The notes: generated by a model not told the origin, from the letters alone. 64,000 nt of DNA from Paenibacillus sp. Root444D2 (GCF_001426375.1 NZ_LMEO01000011.1:1-64000), one strand, 5' to 3'. Shown: positions 8,005-17,486, numbered from the stretch's first letter. Program-made: numbers and translations.

Positions 8005-9318
8005 ATGGTCAACAATACAAAAAAGGTTGTTCTCATCACAACGCTCATGTCGGCAATGGTTGTTGTAAGCGCTTGCGGTAATTCTGGTTCGTCTAATTCT
8101 ACATCCACAACAGCTCCCAAAACCGATGGTAAGGCTACGGCTACAGCATCTGCGGAAAAAGTAACCATTACTTATGGCGGCTGGAGTATGGACACGATGA
8201 CCGATGTCATCAAAGCGTTCCAAGCGAGTCACCCGAATATTGAAGTAAAAGCGGAGAATACGCCGTACAAACAATATTTCACCAAATTAGAAACGGCCGC
8301 TCAAGGCGGGACAATGCCTGATGTATTTTGGATGAATGGTCCTAATTTTGTCAAATATGCAGGCAACGGCATGTTAAAGGATTTGACAGAGACGATCAAG
8401 ACCGATCAGTTAGATCTCTCCAAATATCCAACCTCGCTGGTTTCACTTTATAGTCTGGGCGGCAAAAATTATGGGATTCCTAAAGACTTTGACACGATTG
8501 GCTTATGGTACAACAAAAAGCTGTTCGATGATAAAGGAATTCCTTATCCGGACGGCACATGGGATTGGAGCAAGCTGACCGAAGCGGCTAAGAAATTAAC
8601 GGACCCTGCCAAAGGCGTCTACGGCTTCGCTGCCCCAATGATGAATCAGGAGGATTTCTACAATACGATTCTTCAGGCTGGCGGCTATGTCATTTCGGAT
8701 GACCATAAGAAATCAGGCTTTGACCAACCGGAAGCGATTGAAGGTTTGAAATTTCTAACGGATCTGATTCAAGTTCATAAAGTATCTCCAACACTGGCTC
8801 AAATGACGGAAACTGCTCCTGCCGATATGTTCACCTCCGGCAAGCTCGCCATGTATTTTGACGGTTCTTGGGCAGCGTTTACCATTAATCAAAACGCTGA
8901 TATGAAAAACAAGGCAGACGTAGCCGTGCTGCCAAAAGGGAAAAAGCAGGGTGTTGTCATTCACGGTCTGGGCCATGTCATATCCGCGAACTCCAAGCAT
9001 CCGAAAGAAGCATGGGAATTCGTTAAGTTCCTTGGCTCCAAGGAAGCGGCTGAAATTGCTGCGAAGCAAGGCGGAGCAATTCCGGCTTACAAGGGCAGCG
9101 AGACTTCCTGGTTAGCTACTTTCCCGCAATACAAAGCGAAAGCTTTCATTGATATGGCGGAGTATGCAACCCCGTACCCTGTATCCAAAAATACTTCGGT
9201 TTGGAATACTTACGAAACAGAAATTTTGAAAAATGCATGGATGGGAGATAAACCGGTAGCTGATGCGGCCAAAGAGCTCGGAGCTAAGATGAACCAAGCA
9301 TTAGCAGCAGAAAAATAA
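8005..9318 (+). CDS. Carbohydrate ABC transporter substrate-binding lipoprotein
   Basis: A 437-residue family 1 solute-binding protein. The signal peptide ends in the lipobox VVSAC with lipid attachment at C24, then a Ser/Thr-rich tether. The mature part shows typical motifs: TITYGGWSMD at its start, PDVFWMNGPNF, GIPKDFDTIGLWYNKKLFD, and MYFDGSWAAF. It captures an oligosaccharide outside the membrane and delivers it to the two permeases that follow. AAAGGGTGATAG precedes the ATG. A strong stem-loop separates it from the permeases, probably to keep the binding protein more abundant. Confidence 0.92.
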   Translation: MVNNTKKVVLITTLMSAMVVVSACGNSGSSNSTSTTAPKTDGKATATASAEKVTITYGGWSMDTMTDVIKAFQASHPNIEVKAENTPYKQYFTKLETAAQGGTMPDVFWMNGPNFVKYAGNGMLKDLTETIKTDQLDLSKYPTSLVSLYSLGGKNYGIPKDFDTIGLWYNKKLFDDKGIPYPDGTWDWSKLTEAAKKLTDPAKGVYGFAAPMMNQEDFYNTILQAGGYVISDDHKKSGFDQPEAIEGLKFLTDLIQVHKVSPTLAQMTETAPADMFTSGKLAMYFDGSWAAFTINQNADMKNKADVAVLPKGKKQGVVIHGLGHVISANSKHPKEAWEFVKFLGSKEAAEIAAKQGGAIPAYKGSETSWLATFPQYKAKAFIDMAEYATPYPVSKNTSVWNTYETEILKNAWMGDKPVADAAKELGAKMNQALAAEK

Positions 9319-9324
9319 GGTTCA

Positions 9325-9364
9325 GGGGATCCGTTTCGGAAACCAACGTTCGAAGCGGATCTCC
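9325..9364 (+). other. Intercistronic stem-loop between binding protein and permeases
   Basis: GGGGATCCGTTTCG (9325-9338) pairs with CGAAGCGGATCTCC (9351-9364) with G-T wobbles. No T tract follows, so it is more likely an mRNA stabiliser or attenuator than a full terminator. Confidence 0.6.
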
Positions 9365-9398
9365 TTTCCCAATTCCACTCATAGGAGAGTGAGTAAAC

Positions 9399-10283
9399 AT
9401 GCGATTCAGCTCGAAGCGTTTATCCGATTGGAAGTGGGCATATATCATGATTATGCCACTAATGCTTGGCTTGCTGGTGTTTTATATTTGGCCTGTGTTC
9501 CAAACCTTTTATTTTTCCTTTACGGAGTGGGGGGCCTTCGGCAAATACACTTGGACTGGCTTGGCGAATTACAAGATGTTGTTTACGGATAAAGAGCTGC
9601 TTCATGCTATCCGGAATACAAGCATTTATATCGTCCTCGCTGTGCCGATCGGGATCATCCTGTCCATTCTGCTGGCTGTTCTGCTTAATCAGCAGGTCAA
9701 AGGGTTGTCCATTTACCGCACAATGTATTTTCTTCCGGTTGTAACCATGCCGGCCGCGATTGCTATGGTCTGGAAATGGCTGTACAACTCTGATTTCGGT
9801 TTGATCAATTACTTACTAGGTTTATTGTCAATTCCTGGTCCTCACTGGTTGACGGATAATCGCACGGCGTTATTATCGATTATTATTGTTGCTATATGGT
9901 GTTCCATTGGCAGCCACATGATTATATTTCTTTCAGGACTCCAAGGTATCTCATCTTCCTACTATGAAGCTGCATCCATAGACGGTGCGGGAGCTGTAAC
10001 CAAATTTATGCGTATTACGATACCTCTTTTGACGCCAACCATTTTTTTCGTACTGGTTACTTCTTTGATTGGCGCTTTTCAGGTATTCGACTTCATATAT
10101 ATGATGGTAGGAGATATCGTCATGGAATCCACGCAGTCAATTGTCTTCTTATACTATAAATACGGTTTCTTGAAGAATAACAAGGGCTACGCGTCCTCGA
10201 TCGCTGTCCTGCTGTTTACCATTATTATGATTATTACGTATATTCAAATGAAAATTCAGAAGAAATGGGTTCACTACGAATGA
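9399..10283 (+). CDS. Sugar ABC transporter permease (MalF/UgpA type)
   Basis: A 294-residue inner-membrane protein with six predicted membrane spans. The EAA loop that docks the ATPase is at YYEAASIDGAGAVTKFMRIT (about residues 187-206). It starts like other UgpA relatives (KWAYIMIMPLMLGLLVFYIWP). GGAGAGTGAG precedes the ATG. It forms the translocation channel with the product of the next gene, 13 bases downstream. No ATPase gene lies nearby. Confidence 0.92.
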   Translation: MRFSSKRLSDWKWAYIMIMPLMLGLLVFYIWPVFQTFYFSFTEWGAFGKYTWTGLANYKMLFTDKELLHAIRNTSIYIVLAVPIGIILSILLAVLLNQQVKGLSIYRTMYFLPVVTMPAAIAMVWKWLYNSDFGLINYLLGLLSIPGPHWLTDNRTALLSIIIVAIWCSIGSHMIIFLSGLQGISSSYYEAASIDGAGAVTKFMRITIPLLTPTIFFVLVTSLIGAFQVFDFIYMMVGDIVMESTQSIVFLYYKYGFLKNNKGYASSIAVLLFTIIMIITYIQMKIQKKWVHYE

Positions 10284-10296
10284 GGAGGGCGGCTGA

Positions 10297-11136
10297 ATGA
10301 ACACCAGAATCCATCAACGAAAATCAGTTCAGACCGGGTTCATACATCTTATTCTTATCCTAGGTGCTGTCATCATGGTCACTCCCTTCATCTGGATGTT
10401 TCTTACATCGGTGAAAACGTTAGGAGAGTCAACAGCGATACCTCCGGTACTATTTCCTAAAACGTTTCAGTGGAGCAATTATACGAAGGTATTTTTGAAC
10501 TTACCATTTTTCACTTTTTACTGGAATACATTTATTACAACGGTGATAAAAGTAATCGGCCAATTAATCATTTGCTCGCTTGCTGCTTATGCTTTTGCCC
10601 GAATTAACTTTCCGGGGCGTCATTTCTTTTTCATTCTGATGCTGTCCGTTCTTATGGTGCCAGGTCAAGTATTCCTCATCCCGCAGTATATGATTATGAA
10701 AGACTTTGGATGGCTCAACTCGCTTACAGCACTCATCGTTCCAGGTTTATTCAGCGCTTTCGGCACGTTTCTGCTGCGCCAATTTTTCATGACGCTGCCG
10801 CACGAGCTGGAAGAAGCCGCTAAGCTTGATGGCTGCAATCAATTTCGCATTTATTGGCAGATCATGCTGCCTTTAGCCAAATCGGGGATGATTGCTCTCG
10901 CTATTTTCACCATGCTGTGGTCGTGGAACGATCTGATGTGGCCGCTCATTGTCAATAGTTCACCCGACAAAATGGTGCTCTCAGCAGGCATTGCGTTCCT
11001 CCAAGGGGAGCACAAAACGAATTATACGATTATTATGGCAGGCTCTATGATGGCTATTTTGCCTATGATTATTATCTTCTTTATTTTCCAACGCTCATTT
11101 ATTCAAGGGATTGCCTTTACAGGCAGTAAGTCCTAA
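10297..11136 (+). CDS. Sugar ABC transporter permease (MalG/UgpE type)
   Basis: A 279-residue partner permease with six predicted spans, the EAA motif ELEEAAKLDGCNQFRIYWQI at about 167-186 and the usual ending FIQGIAFTGSKS. GAGGAGGGCGG precedes its ATG. Transported sugar unknown; the oxidoreductase downstream suggests that it is oxidised at a ring hydroxyl after entry. Confidence 0.92.
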   Translation: MNTRIHQRKSVQTGFIHLILILGAVIMVTPFIWMFLTSVKTLGESTAIPPVLFPKTFQWSNYTKVFLNLPFFTFYWNTFITTVIKVIGQLIICSLAAYAFARINFPGRHFFFILMLSVLMVPGQVFLIPQYMIMKDFGWLNSLTALIVPGLFSAFGTFLLRQFFMTLPHELEEAAKLDGCNQFRIYWQIMLPLAKSGMIALAIFTMLWSWNDLMWPLIVNSSPDKMVLSAGIAFLQGEHKTNYTIIMAGSMMAILPMIIIFFIFQRSFIQGIAFTGSKS

Positions 11137-11163
11137 CAGACAGTATAAGGAGAGAGACCAACT

Positions 11164-12426
11164 ATGCAAAAAGTTACAGCTATTCTGTTGGGAGCCGGCA
11201 GTCGCGGTGCCCATGCTTATGCGCCTTATGCGCTTAATTACCCTCACGAACTTGATATTATCGCGGTAGCGGAGCCGGATGAAGATAGAAGGGCAGCGTT
11301 TGTGGCTGCTCACCGAATTTCACAGGAGGATGCCTATGCGGATTGGGAAGAGCTCTTGGCACAGCCGAAGCTGGCGGATATCGCCATCATTTGTACGCAG
11401 GATCAAATGCATTACGAGCCGACACTGAAGGCGCTTGAGCTTGGTTATCACGTCCTTCTTGAGAAACCGATGTCTCCAAGTCCAGAGGAATGTGTAGAAA
11501 TGGAGCGTATGGCTAAAAAGCATAATCGCTTGCTGACGATATGTCATGTACTACGTTATACGGCGTTCTGGACGGCGATGAAACGTGTCATCGATGAAGG
11601 GAAGATTGGACAAATTGTCTCCATTCAACTCAATGAGAATGTCGGCAATATGCATATGGCGCACAGCTTTGTGCGCGGCAACTGGAATAACTCGGACACA
11701 TCAAGTCCGATGATCTTGGCCAAATCGTGCCACGATATGGATATTTTATCGTATATCATGGGCGAGCCTTGCGAGCGTGTGAGTTCATTTGGATCACTTA
11801 TGCATTTTAATGCGGAGAACGCACCTGAAGGTGCGCCTGCACGTTGTCTCGACGGCTGTCCGGCTGAAGCCAGCTGCCAATACTATGCGCCCAAATATTA
11901 TTTGGGCTCTGGCCGGGGGTGGGCAGCTAAGTTCACAACGGATACTAGCTTAGAGGGCATACTTGAGGCGCTACGCACAACACCATACGGCAAATGCGTG
12001 TACCGCAGCGATAACAATGTCGTTGACCATCAGGTAGTGAATATGGAGTTTGCCAGCGGGGCTACCGCGATGTTCAGCATGTGCGGGTTTACGCGGGATA
12101 ATACGCGCATTGTGCAAGTCATGGGAACGAAGGGTGAAATTAGAGGAAACATGGAAGAGCATACATTCACAGTACATGATTTTGTGACGAATGAGCAGAA
12201 TGCGATTCATGTCCATGCATCCGAAGAAGGGCACAGCGGCGGCGATGTGGGCATCGTGCGCAGTTTTCTTCGCGAGGTTCGTACGTATGCTGGGGGAGAA
12301 AGTGATTCATCCGCAGCTGCTTCTGTGCGAAGCCATTTGATGGCATTTGCTGCAGAGGAATCGCGTGTGAATGGCGGAAAGCCGATTGAAATCGAACAAT
12401 TTTATAAAACATTAGTTAGGGTATAA
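11164..12426 (+). CDS. Gfo/Idh/MocA-family NAD(P)-dependent oxidoreductase
   Basis: A 420-residue cytosolic dehydrogenase. The N-terminal Rossmann fold has GAGSRGAHAY near residues 10-19 and the family's EKP motif in LLEKPMSPSPEECVEME; the C-terminal alpha/beta domain carries the substrate site (AKSCHDMDILSYIMG). A Cys-rich insert, CLDGCPAEASCQYYAPKYYLG, is typical of one subgroup acting on sugars. It is last in the LacI-controlled operon, 27 bases after the permease. Likely oxidises the imported sugar or a derivative; exact substrate unknown. Confidence 0.88.
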   Translation: MQKVTAILLGAGSRGAHAYAPYALNYPHELDIIAVAEPDEDRRAAFVAAHRISQEDAYADWEELLAQPKLADIAIICTQDQMHYEPTLKALELGYHVLLEKPMSPSPEECVEMERMAKKHNRLLTICHVLRYTAFWTAMKRVIDEGKIGQIVSIQLNENVGNMHMAHSFVRGNWNNSDTSSPMILAKSCHDMDILSYIMGEPCERVSSFGSLMHFNAENAPEGAPARCLDGCPAEASCQYYAPKYYLGSGRGWAAKFTTDTSLEGILEALRTTPYGKCVYRSDNNVVDHQVVNMEFASGATAMFSMCGFTRDNTRIVQVMGTKGEIRGNMEEHTFTVHDFVTNEQNAIHVHASEEGHSGGDVGIVRSFLREVRTYAGGESDSSAAASVRSHLMAFAAEESRVNGGKPIEIEQFYKTLVRV

Positions 12427-12430
12427 TGAG

Positions 12431-12476
12431 AAAAAAACGCAAGCGGCCACGGTATTCGGCTGGTTGCGTTCTTTAA
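12431..12476. terminator. Bidirectional terminator between converging genes
   Basis: AACGCAA (12436-12442) and TTGCGTT (12464-12470) enclose an inner GGCCA/GGCTG stem, with an A7 run on the left and CTTTAATA on the right. It can serve both the oxidoreductase and the XRE-cupin gene. Confidence 0.75.
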
Positions 12477-12509
12477 TAGATATAGGTGGTCCGTAGAATA
12501 ATCTTAATG

Positions 12510-13070
12510 TTAAGAAGGCGGATAGTAAATTAAGGTTTTATAAACGGCTTTAGCGTCAGATCTATTCGTATACGTATGTGGCCGATCTGCTGTGAAGTGA
12601 ATGGCATCGCCAGCTTTGAGCGTATAGCTTTCTTGGGAGATGGTTAGATCCAGACTTCCTTCCACCATGAGAATGTATTCTTCAACGCCCTCATTATGAG
12701 GTTCGGAGGCATGGCTGCAGTCGCGATCCATTTCGACCGTATAAATTTCAAAGCTCTTTTGAGGGTGAAAAGGGAAGAGCGGGAATGCGCGATACTGCCC
12801 ATCTTCCTCTTCAAATGGAGAAAGCCCGGCTGCGCGGACAACTGTAATCTTCGGTTCGGTATCTTCGATGAGACTTGTAAACGAAATTTGTAAGCCGCTA
12901 ACAATTTTCCAAAGTACAGAAATAGTCGGATTCGAATCTCCTCGTTCAATTTGCCCCAACATCGCTTTGCTGACACCAGTCAGATCAGCGACTTGATCTA
13001 AGCTTAATCCTCTTGTTTTGCGAATGTTTAACAGCTTTCGACCCACCATTTTATGTATCGGTTCGTTCAT
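12510..13070 (-). CDS. XRE-family regulator with cupin sensor domain
   Basis: A 186-residue regulator. Residues ~5-60 are an XRE helix-turn-helix (GLSLDQVADLTGVSKAMLGQIERG) and ~105-185 a cupin barrel (HNEGVEEYILMVEGSLDLTI ... GDAIHFTADRPHTY). Such proteins usually sense a small amino-acid-related ligand. The start at 13070 has GGAGG seven bases upstream; a longer reading from 13106 lacks a site. It diverges from tdh-kbl across a short region with repeated ACGTTTGT motifs, so it probably controls threonine breakdown and itself. Confidence 0.88.
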   Translation of the reverse strand: MNEPIHKMVGRKLLNIRKTRGLSLDQVADLTGVSKAMLGQIERGDSNPTISVLWKIVSGLQISFTSLIEDTEPKITVVRAAGLSPFEEEDGQYRAFPLFPFHPQKSFEIYTVEMDRDCSHASEPHNEGVEEYILMVEGSLDLTISQESYTLKAGDAIHFTADRPHTYTNRSDAKAVYKTLIYYPPS

Positions 13071-13128
13071 TTCAGGTCCTCCAATATTTATTTTCCGTTT
13101 TGTCAAAATGCCTATTTACAATATAACA

Positions 13129-13184
13129 TACGTTTGTATAATATGGTATATATAGATGTTAAAACGCACGTTTGTGTATTATAT
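13129..13184. promoter_or_regulatory. Repeated operator candidates between the XRE-cupin gene and tdh
   Basis: ACGTTTGTATAATAT (13130-13144) and ACGTTTGTGTATTATAT (13168-13184) are near-direct repeats 38 bases apart in the 135-base divergent region. Both overlap TATAAT/TATTAT sequences that could be -10 elements, so a regulator bound here could block both promoters. Confidence 0.5.
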
Positions 13185-13205
13185 TAAACTAAACTTGGGG
13201 GAACG

Positions 13206-14249
13206 ATGATGGGCGCTACTATGATCGGATTGGTCAAAGAGCACAGAGGACCTGGTGCTATATTAAAAGAAGTTCCTATTCCGACTTGCGGAGCCGATGA
13301 GGTTCTTGTTCGTATTAAAGCAACATCGATTTGCGGAACAGATTTACATATTTACAAATGGGATGCTTGGGCAGACAAAACCGTGATAACGCCGAACGTC
13401 TTTGGTCATGAATTCGCAGGCATTGTTGTGGAAGTCGGGGAACGGGTCACGGGTATTGCAATCGGTGACTATGTTTCTGCAGAAGGCCACATGGTATGCG
13501 GTTCCTGTAAAGCATGTCGGACGGGTAATGCGCATGTTTGCCCGAATACCAGAAGTTTCGGGATTACGGCGCCTGGCTGCTTTGCCGAATTTGCTGTTGT
13601 GAAGGCAACCAACATTATTCATAATGCTCCTGATCTTCCTTATGAAATCGCTTGCTTGCAGGACCCGCTTGGCAACGCTGTGCAAACAGTTCTGTCCGGC
13701 GACATTGTAGGAAAGTCGGTTGCCATTATTGGTGTAGGCCCGATTGGCTTATTGGCCATTCAAGTAGCAAAAGCCTGCGGTGCAGGAGCAATTTATGCCG
13801 CGGATATTAACCCTAACCGTTTAGAGCTCGCCAAAAAAATGGGCGCGGATTTTACGATTAACGCGATGGAAACCCGAATATCCAAGGCACTCCGACAAAT
13901 GACGGATGGAGAAGGCGTTGAGGTTGTTCTTGAAATGTCCGGCAATCCTCAGGCCATCGTAGACGGCTTCGAAGCTGCGGCTAACGCGGGCAGAGTGTCC
14001 TTGCTTGGTATTCCAACCAAAGAGGTGAGCCTGGACCTAACGAATCAAATCATTTTTAAAGGGCTGCGGGTTGAAGGGATTACGGGGCGAAAGATGTACC
14101 AAACCTGGTATCAAATGAAGGGATTACTGAACCAGAAGCGAATTGATCTGACATCGGTTATCACGCATAGATTTACATTAGATCAGTATGAGGAAGCCTT
14201 CAAGTTAATGGATCAAGGTCAATGCGGCAAAATTGTATTTACACATTAG
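13206..14249 (+). CDS. tdh: L-threonine 3-dehydrogenase
   Basis: A 347-residue zinc medium-chain dehydrogenase that oxidises L-threonine to 2-amino-3-oxobutyrate with NAD+. It has catalytic zinc ligands in ICGTD (C43) and GHEF, four structural zinc cysteines in CGSCKACRTGNAHVC, and the NAD-binding GVGPIGLLA motif. TSICGTDLHIYKWDAWA is characteristic of Tdh. GGGGGAACG precedes the ATG at 13206; the next codon is also ATG. kbl follows 65 bases downstream, completing the two-step route to glycine and acetyl-CoA. Confidence 0.95.
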   Translation: MMGATMIGLVKEHRGPGAILKEVPIPTCGADEVLVRIKATSICGTDLHIYKWDAWADKTVITPNVFGHEFAGIVVEVGERVTGIAIGDYVSAEGHMVCGSCKACRTGNAHVCPNTRSFGITAPGCFAEFAVVKATNIIHNAPDLPYEIACLQDPLGNAVQTVLSGDIVGKSVAIIGVGPIGLLAIQVAKACGAGAIYAADINPNRLELAKKMGADFTINAMETRISKALRQMTDGEGVEVVLEMSGNPQAIVDGFEAAANAGRVSLLGIPTKEVSLDLTNQIIFKGLRVEGITGRKMYQTWYQMKGLLNQKRIDLTSVITHRFTLDQYEEAFKLMDQGQCGKIVFTH

Positions 14250-14314
14250 GGCAAAACTCAAAAGCGGATGCTTACGAAGTAAGTTTTGCTCCGCAAAACT
14301 CTTAGGAGGTACAC

Positions 14315-15493
14315 ATGAACAACTATTTGAATGATTTAGCAGCGGATATCGAAGGGTGGAAGCGAGAAGGAAGATACCGCTCCATTAAAGTATGGGAAAG
14401 CGGTTCCGACTCCTGGATGTACCTAAACGGTAAGAAAGTTCTTCAAATGTCTTCCAATAACTATTTGGGCTTGACCCATCATCCAAAGCTCAAGGAAGCT
14501 GCGATCGCAGCTATCGAGAAGTATGGAGTTGGCAGCGGTTCTGTGCGAACGATTACGGGAACACTCGATATTCACGATGAACTCGAAATCGAGCTAGCCA
14601 AGTTTAAAGGCACTGAGGCGGCCCTTGTGTTCCAGTCCGGTTTTACAACGAATCAAGGCGCATTGTCAGCTGTTCTTGGAGCCGATGACGTGGTGATAAG
14701 CGATGAGCTGAATCACGCGAGTATTATTGATGGCATCCGCTTGACGAAAGCGAGCCGCAAAATTTTCGCTCACAAGGACATGAATCAGCTTGAAGCCATT
14801 TTGAAGGAAACGCAAAAGCATCGTAAACGCGTCGTTGTAACAGATGGTGTATTCAGTATGGATGGCGATATCGCGCCGCTTCCCGACATTGTTCAACTAG
14901 CAGAAGCCTATGACGCTATTGTTTATGTGGATGATGCTCACGCGAGCGGGGTCCTTGGCACCAATGGTAAAGGTTCGACGGACCATTTCGGTCTTCATGG
15001 CAGAGTTCATATCCAAATAGGCACGTTATCCAAAGCAATCGGAGCCGTTGGTGGCTATGTTGCCGGTGCCCAGCTCTTGAAAGAGCATTTGATTCATACC
15101 GCAAGGCCGTTTCTGTTCAGTACATCGCAACCACCTGCGGTTGCAGCAACTTGTTTGGCCGCTATACAAGTACTTAAGGAAAGCTCTGATTTAGTAACAA
15201 AGCTCTGGGACAATGCGAATGGATTCCGAGCAGCTCTACAACGTTTAGGCTTTGATACCGGCGCAAGTGAGACACCCATCATACCGATTATTATAGGTGA
15301 TCCCGCACAAACCATGCGTTTTTCGGATCGTTTGCTGGAAGAAGGCGTGTTCGCTCAAGGTATCATTTATCCGACGGTTGCTATGGATAAAGGTCGAGTA
15401 CGGCTTATTGTAACGGCTCAACATTCAAAGGAAGACTTATCTTTTGCCTTAGATAGATTGCAGAAGGTTGGTCAGGAATTCGGACTGATCTAG
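14315..15493 (+). CDS. kbl: Glycine C-acetyltransferase (2-amino-3-ketobutyrate CoA ligase)
   Basis: A 392-residue PLP enzyme of the alpha-oxoamine synthase family. It splits 2-amino-3-oxobutyrate with CoA into glycine and acetyl-CoA, using the unstable product of Tdh. The PLP lysine is K241 in [20 protein letters not shown] and SNNYLGL are family signatures. Pairing with tdh separates it from the similar BioF. AGGAGGT precedes the ATG. The tdh-kbl spacer contains an AGTTTTGC/GCAAAACT hairpin. Confidence 0.93.
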   Translation: MNNYLNDLAADIEGWKREGRYRSIKVWESGSDSWMYLNGKKVLQMSSNNYLGLTHHPKLKEAAIAAIEKYGVGSGSVRTITGTLDIHDELEIELAKFKGTEAALVFQSGFTTNQGALSAVLGADDVVISDELNHASIIDGIRLTKASRKIFAHKDMNQLEAILKETQKHRKRVVVTDGVFSMDGDIAPLPDIVQLAEAYDAIVYVDDAHASGVLGTNGKGSTDHFGLHGRVHIQIGTLSKAIGAVGGYVAGAQLLKEHLIHTARPFLFSTSQPPAVAATCLAAIQVLKESSDLVTKLWDNANGFRAALQRLGFDTGASETPIIPIIIGDPAQTMRFSDRLLEEGVFAQGIIYPTVAMDKGRVRLIVTAQHSKEDLSFALDRLQKVGQEFGLI

Positions 15494-15505
15494 TGTAAAG
15501 TATGA

Positions 15506-15544
15506 AGTGCTGCTAACTCTGACAAGGGTGGCAGCACTTTTTTT
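15506..15544 (+). terminator. Terminator of tdh-kbl
   Basis: AGTGCTGC (15506-15513) pairs with GCAGCACT (15531-15538), followed by seven T. Confidence 0.9.
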
Positions 15545-15633
15545 GTGCTTTTGGAACCATACCATTTGGTTATGTCCGACTCTTAATCTCTCACATAGGA
15601 TATATCATCCTATTTTTATAGGAGGTGAGAGAA

Positions 15634-15807
15634 ATGAAAGTGAACTATTATACGTTAACTTTGGGCTTATTAGGTGCAGCCAAATTGATATTGAACGCTT
15701 ACGGATTAGATATTATTCAAGACGATGAGATGAATGCGATTGCTAATGGCGTAGCAGCGGTCTTATCTATAATCGGGGTTTACACCAACCATCAAAAACC
15801 TGTCTAA
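15634..15807 (+). CDS. Small phage-holin-like membrane protein
   Basis: A 57-residue protein with two hydrophobic segments (LTLGLLGAAKLILNAYGL and ANGVAAVLSIIGVY) and a charged C-terminus (TNHQKPV). The pattern fits small phage holin family proteins often found alone in Bacillales genomes. AGGAGGTGAG lies seven bases before the ATG at 15634, so an in-frame GTG at 15625 is not the start. No phage genes lie beside it. The holin assignment is tentative. Confidence 0.6.
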   Translation: MKVNYYTLTLGLLGAAKLILNAYGLDIIQDDEMNAIANGVAAVLSIIGVYTNHQKPV

Positions 15808-15845
15808 AACCGTATGCTCGGGAGATAACTTGGATGGTAATTTGG

Positions 15846-15873
15846 GCTTATTCCAAATGGAATAAGCTTTTTT
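15846..15873 (+). terminator. Terminator after the holin-like gene
   Basis: GCTTATTCC and GGAATAAGC form a perfect 9-bp stem around AAAT, followed by six T. The remaining ~240 bases to the next gene hold only a weak GATCTTTG/GATCAAAG repeat near 15950. Confidence 0.9.
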
Positions 15874-16112
15874 ACCACATAAGAAAGTATAAGTTTTCGG
15901 ATCACGAAAACCGCTTTCTTATTGGCGATAAAACCTAATATAGGGATCTTTGGTCGTAGATCAAAGTCTCTCCTTGTTAAACGCGGTCGCTCATCTTTGA
16001 ATGGCCTCGATAGAGGTTTTCTCATTTTCTCATTTAGTCAGAACATGGACTACGCGGCGGTGGGGGAATACTAACAGGGCAATCACCATTCGACCAACAG
16101 GAGAGGTTCATC

Positions 16113-17285
16113 GTGATGATACGCATTGCTGTGATTGTTACAATCCTGTTTCTGACTCCCGGCTGCTTGAATAGCTTCACAAAACCCAACGTAATAAAAT
16201 CGAAATCAGACCAGAACATGCCACCTATCCTACCACATCTACCTATCTCACCTAGTGATAAAGAGTTGGAAGTAACCAAAGTTACTTTAGGAGCAATTGG
16301 TGATATTTTGATTCACGATCGTGTCTACGCCGACGCAGAACAAAAAGATGGGACCTACAACTTCAAAAATATGTTTGCAGAAGTCCAGAGGATGTTACAA
16401 GTTCCCGATATTCTTGTTGCTAATCAAGAAACGATGATTGGAGGCAAAAAACTTGGACTCTCCACCTATCCTTCTTTTAACAGTCCTCATGAAGTTGGTG
16501 ATGCTCTGAAAGATGCTGGAGTGGATCTAGTCACCGTCGCTAACAATCATTCCCTTGATAGAGGGGAGAAGGTTATTCAAAGTGCTCTAACATTCTGGGA
16601 CATGCTTGGGATCCCTTACACAGGTGCTTTCAAATCACAAACAGATCATGACAGGATTAGGACAATAACCAAGAATGGGATTACATTTTCATTTTTGAGT
16701 TATACTTATGGGACCAACGGAATTCCAATTCCTCAAGGAAAGTCTTATTTGGTAAATATGATGAATGAGACCCAAATTCGTAAAGATGTGGAACAGGCCA
16801 AAACAATATCCGACGTCGTTGTGGTTGCTGTGCATTGGGGCAAGGAATATGAACGGTTCCCGAACCAAGCTCAAGTTGGACTAGCCCAAAAGCTCGCGGA
16901 TCTTGGTGTTCATATTATCATCGGTAATCATCCGCACGTTTTACAACCCCCGGCATGGGTAAAAGGGAAAAATAAAAATGAGACCTTAGTTCTTTATTCA
17001 CTCGGAAATTTTCTATCTGCTCAGAATGAGTTAGATACAAAAATTGGAGGGATGGCATCCATTGATGTTGTCAAAACAAAAATGGCAGATAAATCGATTA
17101 TTAAATTGAGCAAACCAAGCTTTCTTCCGACTTACAACTATGATCTTCATTGGCGGAAATTCAAGATTATTCCAATGGATCTATTAACCAACGAACAACT
17201 AAATAAGGCTAGTTCTCACTATGAAAAAACGAAAAGACATATGAGCACTAATATTAAAGATTTACACATCGTTACTTCCAAGTAA
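16113..17285 (+). CDS. CapA-family (poly-gamma-glutamate synthesis type) lipoprotein
   Basis: About 390 residues. It begins with a short signal peptide and lipobox LTPGC, so it is probably a membrane-anchored lipoprotein outside the cell. The rest is a calcineurin-like CapA/PgsA domain: GAIGDILIHDRVY, ANQETMIGG, VTVANNHSLDRG, VHWGKEYERFP, GNHPHVLQ and YSLGNFLS mark the metal-binding loops. AGGAGAGG is six bases before a GTG at 16113 and ten before an ATG at 16116; either may be used. No capsule genes adjoin it, so a role in poly-gamma-glutamate is only one option. Confidence 0.88.
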   Translation: MMIRIAVIVTILFLTPGCLNSFTKPNVIKSKSDQNMPPILPHLPISPSDKELEVTKVTLGAIGDILIHDRVYADAEQKDGTYNFKNMFAEVQRMLQVPDILVANQETMIGGKKLGLSTYPSFNSPHEVGDALKDAGVDLVTVANNHSLDRGEKVIQSALTFWDMLGIPYTGAFKSQTDHDRIRTITKNGITFSFLSYTYGTNGIPIPQGKSYLVNMMNETQIRKDVEQAKTISDVVVVAVHWGKEYERFPNQAQVGLAQKLADLGVHIIIGNHPHVLQPPAWVKGKNKNETLVLYSLGNFLSAQNELDTKIGGMASIDVVKTKMADKSIIKLSKPSFLPTYNYDLHWRKFKIIPMDLLTNEQLNKASSHYEKTKRHMSTNIKDLHIVTSK

Positions 17286-17378
17286 GCAAGTTATGAGAAT
17301 TGGCGTTAATAGTTACGGCATAATTCGTTACCTAATGGCAAATAATTAAACTAGATGCTAAGGAAAGGAGCAATTTAC

Positions 17379-17486
17379 ATGGGTGACAAAGGTGACATCA
17401 AACCTAACGGGTCTCAACATGCGGAGAAACCTTCAAATGATCCGGAAAAACAAGGAAGATCTGCTGCCAAGAAAAAATCTAAGTAA
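17379..17486 (+). CDS. Small, highly charged 35-residue protein
   Basis: A short reading frame starting MGDKGDIKPNGS and ending RSAAKKKSK. It is preceded by AAAGGAG at eight-base spacing and followed by its own terminator hairpin at 17550, so it looks like a real gene. The protein is hydrophilic, Lys/Asp/Pro-rich with no aromatic residue and no membrane segment, probably disordered. I do not recognise the family; small spore-associated proteins can look like this, but nothing in the sequence proves it. Confidence 0.55.
   Translation: MGDKGDIKPNGSQHAEKPSNDPEKQGRSAAKKKSK

Noticed and set aside
15625..15807. Prophage region around the holin-like gene
   Set aside because: No amidase, tail, capsid or integrase genes flank it; single small holin-like genes are common outside prophages.
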